From positions 930,001 to 994,000 of the forward strand of contig CAVRGH010000010.1 in the NCBI GenBank assembly GCA_963720675.1: DNA of 64,000 bases, written 5' to 3'. Made by a program: the position numbers and the translations under genes. This document shows positions 32,785 to 43,643 of the stretch, piece after piece. The notes under the pieces were generated by a model. It was not told the origin of the DNA. It did no database searches and saw only the letters and a program-made list of their open reading frames with translations. Origin of the DNA: JALHSW01 sp963720675. GTDB lineage: Bacteria; Actinomycetota; Acidimicrobiia; IMCC26256; PALSA-555. Numbering within the stretch: the stretch's first letter is position 1; every line of letters starts with the position of its first letter.

Positions 32785-34083
32785 GTGAGCGAGCAGCCTG
32801 CCATCTTGCGATACGGCGAGAAGGAGGTCGAGCTTCCCATCGTGCGCGGGTCCGAGGACGAGCTCGGCGCCAACATCGGCAAGCTGCGCGCGCAGACCGG
32901 CATCGTGACCCTCGACAACGGGTTCCTGAACACGGGATCGTGCGAGTCCGCGATCACCTACATCGACGGCGACGCCGGCATCCTGCGCTACCGCGGGATC
33001 CCGATCGAGCAGCTCGTCTCGGGCCACAAGGCTTCGTTCCTCGAGACGTCGTACCTCCTCATCTACGGGCAGCTCCCGACGCGCGACGAGCTCGACACCT
33101 TCCGCTACGCCATCCGCAAGCACACGCTGGTCCACGAGGACGTCAAGCACTTCTTCGACGGCTTCCCCAAGGACGCGCACCCCATGGCGACGCTCTCGTC
33201 GGCCATCACCGCGCTCTCGACCTTCTACCAGGACAGCCTCGACCCGAAGGATCCGGTCGAAGCCGAGCTCTCGATCGTCCGTCTGATGGCGAAGCTGCCG
33301 ACCATCGCGGCGTACGCGTACAAGAAGTCGGTCGGCCAGCCGTTCGTGTACCCGAACAACAAGCTCGACCTGATCGAGAACTTCCTCACGATGATGTTCT
33401 CGCTCCCGTCCGAGCCCTACGAGGTGAGCCCGACCGTCGTCAAGGCGCTCAAGGTGCTCCTCATCCTCCACGCGGACCACGAGCAGAACTGCTCCACCTC
33501 GACCGTCCGCCTGGTCGGATCCAGCGAGGTGAACATCTACGCGGCGATCGCGGCCGGCATCAACGCGCTGTGGGGTCCGCTCCACGGTGGGGCGAACCAG
33601 GCCGTCATCGAGATGCTCGAGGACATCCGCGACGGTGGCGGCGACCTCAACACGTTCGTGGCCCGCGCCAAGGACCCCGACGACTCGTTCCGCCTCTCGG
33701 GCTTCGGGCACCGCGTGTACAAGAACTACGACCCGCGCGCCCGGATCCTCAAGACGATCGCCGACGAGCTCATCGACGAGATGGGTCAGCGTGACGAGCT
33801 CCTCGACCTCGCAAAGCAGCTCGAGGACGTCGCGCTCGCCGACGAGTACTTCATCGAGCGCAAGCTGTACCCGAACGTCGACTTCTACTCCGGCCTCATC
33901 TACCGCGCGATGGGCTTCCCGACGAACATGTTCACCGTGCTGTTCGCCATGGGACGCCTCCCCGGCTGGCTCGCGCACTGGAAAGAGATGATCGAGAGCC
34001 CGGCCACCAAGATCGGCCGCCCGCGCCAGATCTACACCGGCCCCACGGAGACGCAGTACGTCCCGGTCGACCAGCGTTCCTGA
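32785..34083 (+). CDS. gltA: Citrate synthase
   Basis: Type II citrate synthase of 432 residues, joining acetyl-CoA and oxaloacetate in the TCA cycle. The three catalytic regions are visible: the active-site His in GPLHGGANQAV, a second His in FGHRVYKNYDPRA, and Asp in NVDFYSG. The N-terminal Zn-free small domain with the TYIDGDAGILRYRGIPIEQL strand is typical. AGAGGAG lies 9-15 nt before the GTG start, and TACGCT about 40 nt upstream is a possible -10. It carries acetyl-CoA from the surrounding beta-oxidation genes into the TCA cycle. Confidence 0.97.
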   Translation: MSEQPAILRYGEKEVELPIVRGSEDELGANIGKLRAQTGIVTLDNGFLNTGSCESAITYIDGDAGILRYRGIPIEQLVSGHKASFLETSYLLIYGQLPTRDELDTFRYAIRKHTLVHEDVKHFFDGFPKDAHPMATLSSAITALSTFYQDSLDPKDPVEAELSIVRLMAKLPTIAAYAYKKSVGQPFVYPNNKLDLIENFLTMMFSLPSEPYEVSPTVVKALKVLLILHADHEQNCSTSTVRLVGSSEVNIYAAIAAGINALWGPLHGGANQAVIEMLEDIRDGGGDLNTFVARAKDPDDSFRLSGFGHRVYKNYDPRARILKTIADELIDEMGQRDELLDLAKQLEDVALADEYFIERKLYPNVDFYSGLIYRAMGFPTNMFTVLFAMGRLPGWLAHWKEMIESPATKIGRPRQIYTGPTETQYVPVDQRS

Positions 34084-34097
34084 GCCCGCCGCAGGCG

Positions 34098-35306
34098 ATG
34101 AACCTCGAGCCGACCGCCGACGAAGCCGCACTGCGCGCCGAGGTGCGCGGCTGGCTGCATGAGCACCTGCCGTGGGAGTACGGCAAGGGACTCCCACCGC
34201 GCTTCGACGACCTCGCCGAAGAGGTGACGTTCGGGCGCGAATGGCAAGGGAAGCTCGCGAGCGGCCGCTGGGTCGGCGTCCCGTGGCCCGAGGAGTTCGG
34301 CGGCCGCGGCGCCGGCGCCGTCGAGCACTTCATCGTCACCGAGGAGCTCGCTCGCGCCCGGGCACCGGAGCTGGTCGGCCGCATCGGCATCAACCTCGTG
34401 GGCCCGACGCTGCTCGCGCACGGCACCCCCGAGCAGCAGGAGCAGTGGCTCCCGAAGATCCTCCCGGCCGAGCACATCTGGTGCCAGCTGTTCAGCGAGC
34501 CCGGCGCCGGGAGCGACCTCGCCGCCGTCTCCACGCGTGCGGTGCGCATGACCGCCGACGACGGCCAGGACGCGTGGATCCTCGACGGGCAGAAGGTCTG
34601 GACGAGCTACGCCCAGTTCGCCGACTGGGGCCTCTGCCTCGCCCGCACCAACCCCGACGTCGCGAAGCAACATGGCATCACCGCGCTCGCGGTCGACATG
34701 CGCGCGCCCGGCGTCGAGGTCCGTCCGCTGCGTCAGATCACCGACGAGACCGAGTTCAACGAGGTGTTCTTCGACGGTGTCGTGATCCCGGACACGCAGC
34801 GGATCGGACCGGTCGACGAGGGCTGGCGCGTCGCCAACTCGACGCTCACCCACGAGCGTGGCATCAATCCGCGCCAGCTCGTCATCCACATCCAGCTCGT
34901 CGAGGAGCTGCTCCGCCTCGCGCTCGACTCCGGCGCGTTCGACGACGACCGCCTCCGCCCGCGGCTCGCGCAGGCCATGGTGGAGGTGCGCCTCTTCCAG
35001 CTGCACAACTGGCGGACCCTGTCGCGTGTCGCGAAGGGCGATCCCCCGGGCCCCGAGGGCAGCGCGCTCAAGCTCTACTGGAGCGAGATGAGCAAGCGCC
35101 TCCACGACACCGTCATGGCCGTGCTCGGGCCCGCCGCGCCGCTCTGGCACGGGGCCGACGAGAACCCCGGCGACGGCACGTGGCAGCGCTCCTGGCTCTA
35201 CTACCAGGCGTCCTCCATCTGGGCGGGCACGAACGAGATCCAGCGCAACATCCTGGGCGAGCGCGTCCTCGGCCTCCCGCGCGAGCCCAAGCGCGTCGCG
35301 TCCTAG
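34098..35306 (+). CDS. Acyl-CoA dehydrogenase
   Basis: A 402-residue acyl-CoA dehydrogenase. WCQLFSEPGAGSDLAAVSTR and WILDGQKVWTSYAQ form the FAD/substrate core, VRPLRQITDETEFNEVFFDGV follows, and IWAGTNEIQRNILGERVLGLPREPK closes the protein. It belongs to the large actinobacterial group used with long-chain or steroid-side-chain CoA esters. It starts 14 bp after citrate synthase and is likely in the same transcript. Confidence 0.93.
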   Translation: MNLEPTADEAALRAEVRGWLHEHLPWEYGKGLPPRFDDLAEEVTFGREWQGKLASGRWVGVPWPEEFGGRGAGAVEHFIVTEELARARAPELVGRIGINLVGPTLLAHGTPEQQEQWLPKILPAEHIWCQLFSEPGAGSDLAAVSTRAVRMTADDGQDAWILDGQKVWTSYAQFADWGLCLARTNPDVAKQHGITALAVDMRAPGVEVRPLRQITDETEFNEVFFDGVVIPDTQRIGPVDEGWRVANSTLTHERGINPRQLVIHIQLVEELLRLALDSGAFDDDRLRPRLAQAMVEVRLFQLHNWRTLSRVAKGDPPGPEGSALKLYWSEMSKRLHDTVMAVLGPAAPLWHGADENPGDGTWQRSWLYYQASSIWAGTNEIQRNILGERVLGLPREPKRVAS

Positions 35307-35317
35307 AGCCTCGGCGG

Positions 35318-35323
35318 TACGCT
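35318..35323 (+). promoter_or_regulatory. -10 box (TACGCT) of a leaderless enoyl-CoA hydratase transcript
   Basis: TACGCT is 7 nt before the ATG at 35331. Its last two bases are the first two of the palindromic operator. Confidence 0.5.
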
Positions 35324-35337
35324 GACATCGATGTCAG
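35322..35337. promoter_or_regulatory. Palindromic operator CTGAC-N6-GTCAG over the enoyl-CoA hydratase start
   Basis: A perfect 16-bp palindrome, CTGAC ATCGAT GTCAG. It overlaps the end of the -10 box, the expected transcription start and the ATG (35331-35333), so a bound repressor would block initiation completely. Confidence 0.65.
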
Positions 35338-36158
35338 TTCCTGAGTTCGGAGCGATCCGCTACGAGGTCGACGGGCCCGTCGCAACGCTCACCCTGAACC
35401 GGCCCGACGCGGCCAACGCGCAGAGCACGCAGATGCTCGAAGAGATCGACGCGGCCCTCGACCTCGCCGACGCCGACGACGCCGTGCGTGTCGTGGTCGT
35501 CGCCGGCGAGGGCAAGCACTTCTCCGCCGGGCACGACCTCAAGGAGATCCTCGACGGGACCACCGAGTGGGCCCGGATGCGCGCCACCGCCGAGGGCAAG
35601 CTCCGCCACGAGCAGGTCATGTACTGGGACAAGTGCCTCCGCCTGCGCGACTTCCGCAAGCCCACGATCGCCGCGGTGCAAGGTGCGTGCGCGGCAGCCG
35701 GGCTGATGCTCGCATCGATGTGCGACCTCATCGTCGCGGCCGACGACGCTCGCTTCTCGAACCCCGTCGCCCGCATGACCGGCGTCGGCGTCGAGCTGCT
35801 CGTCGAGCCGTGGGAGCTCGGACCCCGCAAGGCCAAGGAGTTCCTCCTCTGTGCGACCACCATCGATGCGGCAGAAGCCGAGCGGCTCGGTCTCGTCAAC
35901 AAGGTGGTCCCCCGCGCCGAGCTCGCTCGAGCCGCGAAGGACATGGCCGACCAGGTCGCGCTCGTCCCGCCGGTCACCGCCGAAGCGATCAAGGACACGA
36001 TCAACCACATGGTCGACGGCCAGGGCCAGCGCGAGTCGTGGCGCTACCACTTCATGGTGCACCAGTTCGTGAGCAACAGCGCGACCGCGCTCGCCGCAAC
36101 CGACGCCCGGAAAGCGGGCGGGATGGACGCGGTGAAGCGCGAGCAGGCAGGCGAGTGA
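35331..36158 (+). CDS. Enoyl-CoA hydratase/isomerase family protein
   Basis: Crotonase-fold enzyme of 275 residues. GEGKHFSAGHDLKEIL supplies the first oxyanion-hole strand, and AAVQGACAAAGLMLASMCDLIVAADD the second. The expected catalytic Glu/Asp positions are not clearly conserved (TGVGVELLVEPWELGPRKAKEF), so hydratase, isomerase or hydrolase chemistry is possible. It is first in an operon with a class III CoA-transferase and an Ltp-like thiolase, under the palindromic operator. Confidence 0.9.
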   Translation: MSVPEFGAIRYEVDGPVATLTLNRPDAANAQSTQMLEEIDAALDLADADDAVRVVVVAGEGKHFSAGHDLKEILDGTTEWARMRATAEGKLRHEQVMYWDKCLRLRDFRKPTIAAVQGACAAAGLMLASMCDLIVAADDARFSNPVARMTGVGVELLVEPWELGPRKAKEFLLCATTIDAAEAERLGLVNKVVPRAELARAAKDMADQVALVPPVTAEAIKDTINHMVDGQGQRESWRYHFMVHQFVSNSATALAATDARKAGGMDAVKREQAGE

Positions 36159-37789
36159 GCCGTCCCCTCGACGGTCTTCGCGTGCTCGACCTCGGCACGC
36201 GGATCGCGGCTCCGTTCTGCGCGGGCTTGCTCGGCGAACAGGGCGCGGAGGTCGTCAAGATCGAGCAACCCGGCACCGGCGACTTCATGCGCGAGATCGG
36301 CCCGTTCGCACGGGCCGAGGACGGCACCGACTACTCGCTGTTCTGGGCGGTCGAGGGACGCGGCCGCCAGAGCGTGACGCTCGACCTGCGGCGTGCGGAG
36401 GGCCAGGACCTCTTCCGCCGACTGGCAGCCACTGCTGACGTCGTGGTGGAGAACTTCCGCCCGGGCACGCTCGAGAAGTGGCACGTCGCCCCCTCCGACC
36501 TCCCCGACCGTCTCGTCACCGTACGCATCAGCAGCTTCGGACAGGACGGACCGAACGCGCCCCGGCCCGGCCTCGACCGCGTCGGCATCGGCTACGGGGG
36601 CCTGTTGCACCTGACCGGCTACCCCGACCGGCCGCCGGTGCGGGTCGGTGTCACGATCTCCGACTACCTGACCGGGGTGTTCGCCGCGCAGGCCGCGACG
36701 GCAGCCCTGTACGCCCGCGACGCACGAGGTGGCACCGGTGCGGTGATCGACGCGGCGCTCTACGGCGCCGCGCTCCGCATCCTCGAGTGGACGCTCCCCG
36801 CCTACGACAAGCTCGGCACGATCCGAAGCCGCGAGGGGAACCGGCTCGCCAACTCCGCGCCGCTCGACAACTACCCCACCGCCGACGGCAAGTTCGTGTG
36901 CATCGTCGCCGGCTCCGACGCGAACTTCGCTCGCCTCTGCAAGGCGATGGACCGACCCGACCTCCCCGACGACCCGAGGTTCGCCCGGCTCGCAGACCGC
37001 GCCGCGCGCGGCGACGAGATCAACGGGATCGTGGCCGACTGGACCGCGACGTTGCCCGCCGCCGAGATCGAGGAGCGTTGCGTCGCGTCCGATGTGCCGG
37101 TCGCGACCGCCTACACGGCGGCCGACATCTTCGCCGACGTCCACATCGCGGCCCGCGGCGATCTCGTGACCGTGGACGATCCGATCGTCGGTCCGCTGCG
37201 CCAGCAGGCGCCGTACCCCCGCACGGTCGGCACCGCCGTCGAGGCACCGACCGGTGCACCCCGCCTGGGTGAGCACACCCGCACCGTCCTCGGGAGCACG
37301 CTCGGACTCTCCGACGGCGAGCTCGACCGGCTCGCGGCCGACGGGATCACGTCGAGCACGCGCCCGGTGCACGACGGCCTCTTCGGCCAGGACGCCGCGG
37401 GCAACGCCTTCCTCATCGGTGGGCGCTGCGACGCGTGTGCACGAGTGCAGTTCCCGATGGCCCCGACGTGTCCGGCCTGCGGCGGGGACGCCATCGCCGA
37501 GATCCACCTGTCCGACCACGGCACCCTGTGGGGCTGGACCGCGGTCACCGCTCCCCCGCCGGGCTACCTCGGCGACGTGCCCTACGGCTTCGGCGTCGTC
37601 GAGCTCCCGGAAGGCCTCCGGATCATCACCCGGCTCGAGGAATCGGATCCGGCGCGGCTCGCGTACGGGATGCCCATGCAGCTGGTCGTCGCGGAGCTCG
37701 GCCCGGACGCCGATGCCGAGGATCCCGAGACGATCCTCACCACCTACTCGTTCGCGCCCACGACCTCGACGAAGCAGGCCACGCCATGA
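36155..37789 (+). CDS. CaiB/BaiF CoA-transferase joined to a DUF35 Zn-ribbon/OB-fold domain
   Basis: A 544-residue reading frame in two parts. Residues 1-395 are a class III CoA-transferase (GLRVLDLGTRIAAPFCAGLLGEQGAEVVKIE, with catalytic Asp probably in ISDYLTG). From about residue 400 a DUF35 protein follows: CDACARVQFPMAPTCPACGG is the four-Cys zinc ribbon, then an OB-fold. Near 37352, deleting one C would recreate a TGA stop overlapped by a GTG start (GTGA), so the apparent fusion may be two coupled genes merged by an insertion error. It begins with GTGA overlapping the enoyl-CoA hydratase. Confidence 0.85.
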   Translation: MSRPLDGLRVLDLGTRIAAPFCAGLLGEQGAEVVKIEQPGTGDFMREIGPFARAEDGTDYSLFWAVEGRGRQSVTLDLRRAEGQDLFRRLAATADVVVENFRPGTLEKWHVAPSDLPDRLVTVRISSFGQDGPNAPRPGLDRVGIGYGGLLHLTGYPDRPPVRVGVTISDYLTGVFAAQAATAALYARDARGGTGAVIDAALYGAALRILEWTLPAYDKLGTIRSREGNRLANSAPLDNYPTADGKFVCIVAGSDANFARLCKAMDRPDLPDDPRFARLADRAARGDEINGIVADWTATLPAAEIEERCVASDVPVATAYTAADIFADVHIAARGDLVTVDDPIVGPLRQQAPYPRTVGTAVEAPTGAPRLGEHTRTVLGSTLGLSDGELDRLAADGITSSTRPVHDGLFGQDAAGNAFLIGGRCDACARVQFPMAPTCPACGGDAIAEIHLSDHGTLWGWTAVTAPPPGYLGDVPYGFGVVELPEGLRIITRLEESDPARLAYGMPMQLVVAELGPDADAEDPETILTTYSFAPTTSTKQATP

Positions 37790-38926
37790 GTGGCGGCGTC
37801 GCGATCGCGGGGACCGGGATGCACCCGTTCGGGCGGTTCGACGGGACGACGGTGACCGAGATGGGGGTCACCGCGGTGCGCGCCGCGCTCGCCGAGGCCG
37901 GCAACCCGGCGTTCCAAGCCGCGTTCTGCGCAACCGTGTACTCCGGGGTGGCCGCCGGTCACAAGGTGCTGGGTGCACTCGGCCTCACGGGCGTCCCGAT
38001 CGTCGACGTCGAGGCCGGCTGCGCGAGCGGTGGCGCCGCGCTCATGCTCGCCGCGAGCGCGATCCGCGCCGGGCAGTACGACTCGGTGCTCGTGTTCGGC
38101 ATCGAGAAGATGCCGCGCGGCATCATCCGGTCGTCGTTCTTCGAGCCGTGGCGCGAGCAGGCGGGCCTCGCCGCGACCCCGTCGTACTTCGCACTCCGGG
38201 CGCAGCGCCTCATGCGGGAGTCGGGCATCACCAAGGAGCAGCTCGCGCGCGTCGTCGTGAAGAACCGCACGAACGGCGTCGACAACCCGAACGCGATGTT
38301 TCGGAAGCCGACGACGGTGGACGACGTGCTCGGGTCCCGCCTCGTCTGCGAGCCGCTGCACCTCTTCATGCTCTGCTCCCCGAACGAGGGGGCAGCCGCG
38401 ATCCTGCTGCGGAGGGCCGACGACGTCGACGCCGGGGCACCGAAGCTCGCGGCTGCGGTGCTGCGCTCCCACCTCCCGGGTTCGGTGCTCGGCGAGGCCA
38501 CACCGATGAGCGGCATCGCCGACGAAGAGATCACACCGCCGAGCACGCTCGCGGCGCCGGCGACGCGTACGAGGAGGCCGGCGATCGGTCCGGACGACCT
38601 CGACCTGGTCGAGTGCCAGGACACCGACGCCGGCGCGTGAGGTGCTGGCCTACGAGGAGCTCGGCCTGTGCCGCGAAGGGCGAGTCGGCGCCGACTCGTC
38701 GACGACGCGGCGACGACGCTCGGGCGGGAGCCTCCCGGTCAACGTGAGCGGCGGGCTGCTCTCGAAGGGTGAGCCCCTCGGTGCGTCGGCCGTCGCCCAG
38801 GTGGTGGAGCTGGCCGACCAGGTGCGGGGCCGCTCGGGTCCCCGCCAGGTGGCGGACGCCCGCACCGGGCTCGCGCACACCGTCGGACGGGGTGCGAACG
38901 CCGCGGTCGTCATCGTCACGACCTGA
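37786..38926 (+). CDS. Ltp/SCP-x-type thiolase or retro-aldolase (several frame breaks near 3' end)
   Basis: Thiolase-fold protein of the lipid-transfer/SCP-x group, about 375 residues. The active-site Cys is in VEAGCASGGAAL. At the SKGHPLGA position of thiolases this protein has SKGEPLGA, and GLAHTVGRGANA ends it, as in Ltp2-like aldolases that work with DUF35 partners such as ChsH2. Breaks near 38551, 38580, 38633, 38675, 38690 and 38727 are repaired by deleting single bases. It overlaps the DUF35 reading frame by ATGA, so both likely act as one complex. Confidence 0.82.
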
Positions 38927-38953
38927 CGCCCGCACCCCGACCGACACCTCGGA

Positions 38954-40399
38954 TCAGCCGCCGATCCGGCTGTTGTACTCCTGCATCGCGGCGTTGGCGT
39001 TCTGCTTCGCCTGTCTTGAGCGCTGCCTTCGCGCTTCACGTCCTGGGTGAACATCGACTGCTCCGCGTCCGCACCGCGTCGCGACGCCCTGGTAGTCGCC
39101 GATCACCGGTCCCGGGGTCGCGCGTTGTTCACGCCGGTGACGAGCTGGTCGTAGGCGACCTTGTACCCGGGTTCGCTCGCCCAGAGGTCCTGCACCGCGG
39201 GCAGCTCGGTCGCGGACTTGCGGATCGGGACATAGCCCGTTCCCGCGGCCCACGTGCGCCTGGCGATCTCGGCGGCTCGTCGAGGAACTTGGCGAACTCC
39301 CACGCCGCGGCCTGCTTCTCGCCGGGCCGACTTGTTCGAGATGTACAGCGCGGCACCGCCGACCAGCACGCCGCCCTTCCCGGCCGAGCGCCGGCATCGC
39401 GGCCAGACGCCGAGCTCGACGTTCGGGTACTGCCCCGAGCTCGAGCACCTGGGTCGACCGTTCCGAGCGAAGCCGACGTGTCGATCGTCATGGCGTGGGT
39501 GCCGTTCCCGATGCCGAGCAGGTTGTCGAACTGCGGTCGCGCCTTCGTCGTTGTTCACCTCGGCGAGCCCGGACGACGACCATGTCGGACATCCACGAGA
39601 AGATCTCCTGGCCGGCCTTCGCGTCGAACGCGACCGCGGTCGCGCGCTGCCTTCCGCCCGTTGCAGTTGTTCACGTACGGGTCGCCGGCCTTGGCGAGCC
39701 ACTGCTCGAGGTACCACGGGTCGGTCTTGAGCCCGTAGCCGGCCTTCGACACTGCGCCGCTGTCGACGAGCTTCTGCGAGTCGGCCTTGATCTCGTCGAG
39801 CGTCGTCGGCGGCTTGTCCGGGTCGAGGCCGGCCTTCGGTGAACGCCTTCTTGTTGTAGTAGAAGACCGGGTTCGAGACGTTGAACGGCATCGGCCACAG
39901 CGTCCCGTCGACGGTGTAGTAGTCGGTCACGCGCTTGACGAAGTCCGACGTGTCGTACTTGTCGGCCTTCACGCACGCCTGGCGCCGGGAGGATCGACTG
40001 CGTGTCGATCATCTGCTGGAGCCCGGTGTCCTCGATCTGCACCAGGTCGGGCAGGTCGCCGGTCGAGAGCCCGGCGACGTACTTCGTGAGCGTGTCCTTG
40101 TAGGTCGTCTGGTTGACGAGCGTCGACCTTGACCTCGGACTGCGAGGAGTTGAACTCGTCGGTGAGCTGCTGGAGCGTCTCCTCGTTGGCCCGCGTGCAT
40201 CGAGTGCCAGAACGTGATCTCGACCGGCTTCGATGCCTTCGTCGAGCGCCTGCAGCGGGCACTTCTGCGCTCGGATGCCTGCTCCGGCACCGACGCTTGC
40301 GCCGAGCGTGATCGGCACCGCCAGGGCGGCCGCAGCGCCGATGACCGCGAGGACGGCGACGAGTCGCCGGGGATGACGGACCATGGAGACTCCAGTCAT
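38954..40399 (-). CDS. ABC transporter extracellular sugar-binding protein (heavily frameshifted)
   Basis: A solute-binding protein of cluster B type. A signal peptide (RRLVAVLAVIGAAAALAVP) precedes KPVEITFWHSMHAG, TYKDTLTKYVAGLSTGDLPDLVQIED, MPFNVSNPVFYYNKKAF and a C-terminal QAKQNANAAMQEYNSRIGG. The FWHSM opening and overall order resemble UgpB, so glycerol-3-phosphate or an oligosaccharide is possible. At least eight frame changes break it; the protein pieces remain typical, so these are likely sequence errors. An internal ATG at 40384 is an alternative start. Confidence 0.75.
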
Positions 40400-40441
40400 G
40401 GGACGAGCGGATCGAATGCTGGCGATCGGGGACATTGTGGT

Positions 40442-41357
40442 TCAGCCCTTGACCGCTCCGGCGGTCAGGCCCCGCACGAGCTGCTTCTGGAAGACCAGGA
40501 GCAGGATCGCGAGCGGGATGACGGCGATCACGACGCCCGCGAAGGTGACGTTGATCTGGTCGAGGTTCGTGTTCCGGAGCTGCTTGAGGCCGATCTGGAC
40601 CGTCCGGTACTCGGTCGTCCTTGGTCACGAGCAGCGGCCAGAGGTACTGGTTCCACGCCGAGAGGAACGCGAAGACCGCCGAGCGCAGCGATCGCCGGGC
40701 GGGACAGGGGGACGACGACGCGCGCGAGGAATCGGAGGTGCCCGTAGCCGTCGAGCGCGGCCGCGTCCTTGAGATCACGCGGGCAACGTGCAGGAACGCC
40801 TGGCGGAGCAGGAACGCTCCGAAGCCGGTCGCGAGGAACGGGATCGGCGAGTCCGGCGTAGGTGTCGTAGATCCCGAGGTCGACACGGTGGTGAGGTTCG
40901 TGATGATCGTGACCTCGAACGGGATCATGAGCGTCGCGAGGAACACGACGAAGAGCGTGCGCTTGAACGGGAACTCGAGGAACGCGAACGCATAGGCCGC
41001 GAGCGTCGCGGTCACCAGCTGGAAGAGCACGATGATCGCCCGTCATGACGAAGCTGTTCTTCAGGTACTCACCCATGTGACCGGCGTTCCAGGCCGTGCC
41101 GAGTACGTGCCCCAGATCGGGTCGGTCGGGAAGAGCGTGGGCGGCCGTGACGCGATCTGGCTCGGGCGTGAGCAGCGAGTTCACCACGGTGATGTAGATC
41201 GGGAAGAGCACGAGGAACGCCAGGACACGCTCAGCAGCACGTAGCGGCCGAACGTACCGAGGCGTCGCCGGCGCCGGGTCGCGCGCCGCGGTAGTAGACC
41301 GCGTCGTGCGGCGCATCGGAGCCGGAACGCGTCGACGGTGATCACGTCACCGCTCAT
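40442..41357 (-). CDS. Carbohydrate ABC transporter permease, MalG/UgpE type (frameshifted)
   Basis: Six-helix permease. Pieces read in order: LVLFPIYITVVNSLLTP, GEYLKNSFVMT, LAAYAFAFLEFPFKRTLFVVFLATLMIPFEVTI, FGAFLLRQAFLHVPRDLKDAAALDGYGHLRFL (the EAA loop that contacts the ATPase), WNQYLWPLLV, and a C-terminal QKQLVRGLTAGAVKG. The last helix and tail are standard for the family. At least five frame breaks occur. The start overlaps the preceding permease gene by 11 bp. Confidence 0.8.
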
Positions 41358-42332
41358 AGCTGCACCCGCGCTCGAGGAAGCGCAGCTGGAACAGCGTCAG
41401 CACCAGCGTGACGCACGAACAGCGCGATCGCGAGCACCGCGGCCTTCCCGGGGTTCTTCTGCTCCCGCAGCTCGTTGCACGATGAAGTACGTCGAGACGT
41501 TCGTCTTCTCGTCCGGGCCGCCCCTGCGTGAGCAGGTCGATCTGGCCGAACGTCTGGAACGCGAAGATCCCGCCGACGATCACCGCGAAGAAGATCGTCG
41601 GCGAGAGCATCGGGAGCGTGACGTTGCGGAAGCGGGACCACGGCCCGGCCCCGTCCACCTCGGCGGCCTCGAGCAGGTCGTCGGGCACGGACTGGAGCCC
41701 GGCCGACATCAGGATGAAGCTCAGTCCGAGGTTCTGCCAGATGGTGACGACCGCGACCGCGACGAGCGCGATCGGGAACACGCCGAAGACGGTGTTCGGG
41801 TTCTCGAGGAACGGGATCTTCGGGTCGACGCCCGAGCCACGGGCAGCAGCCCGACCTGGGCGTTGAACAGCGTGCCGAAGATCACCGACGCCACCGCGAC
41901 CGACGTCGCGACCGTCGACGAGAAGATCGTGCGGTAGATCGCCATGCCCTTGAGCTTCTGGTGCGCGAGCACCGCCAGGCCCGAGCCCGAGGCGCGATCC
42001 CGATCGGAACCGTGAGGATCGCGAACAGCACGGTGACCCAGAGGCTGTTCCAGAACTGCTGAGCTGCCGAGGACATCGCCGAACTGGTCGAGCCCGACGT
42101 AGACGTCGGGGAGCCCCGGGAACGGGGCGGTGCGGTAGAGCGCGAGCTCGAAGTTCTTGAGGAACGGATAGAAGATGAAGACGACGAAGACGGCCAGGGC
42201 GGGAAGGAGCAGCGCGTACCCGAGCAGCGCCTCGCGACCGCGGCGCGGCAGCCAGCGTCGGCGGCGCGGCTCCTCGGGCTCGCCGTCCTCGATCGCCAGA
42301 TCGATCCCCTGTGCGGCGCCGAGCTCGGTCAT
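41347..42332 (-). CDS. Carbohydrate ABC transporter permease, MalF/UgpA type (frameshifted)
   Basis: Six-helix permease with an Arg-rich N-terminus (RRRRWLPRRGREALLGYALLLPALAVFVVFIFYPF). Further pieces are FWNSLWVTVLFAILTVPIGI, IYRTIFSSTVATSVAVASVIFGTLFN, ILMSAGLQSVPDDLLEAAEVDGAGPWSRFRNVTLPMLSPT (EAA loop) and FQTFGQIDLLTQG. About six frame breaks are present. It is second in the operon after the ATPase. Confidence 0.8.
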
Positions 42333-42353
42333 CTCACGACCCGCGCGCCGGGT

Positions 42354-43460
<1,107 letters not shown>

Positions 43461-43643
43461 GCGCACGGGAGACTAGGCCCCGCCTCGCCCGCCCGGGTGT
43501 GCTGCCGCGCAAACGTGTGGTGAACCGGGGGTGAACGTGGGTCGAACTCCCCGGTTCGCCTCCCGACGGACCGGCCGTACACTGAGTGCTGGCGGCGTTT
43601 CGGCGCATCGCAGGCACCTGAGTGCGCCGCTCGGGAGTCCTCG

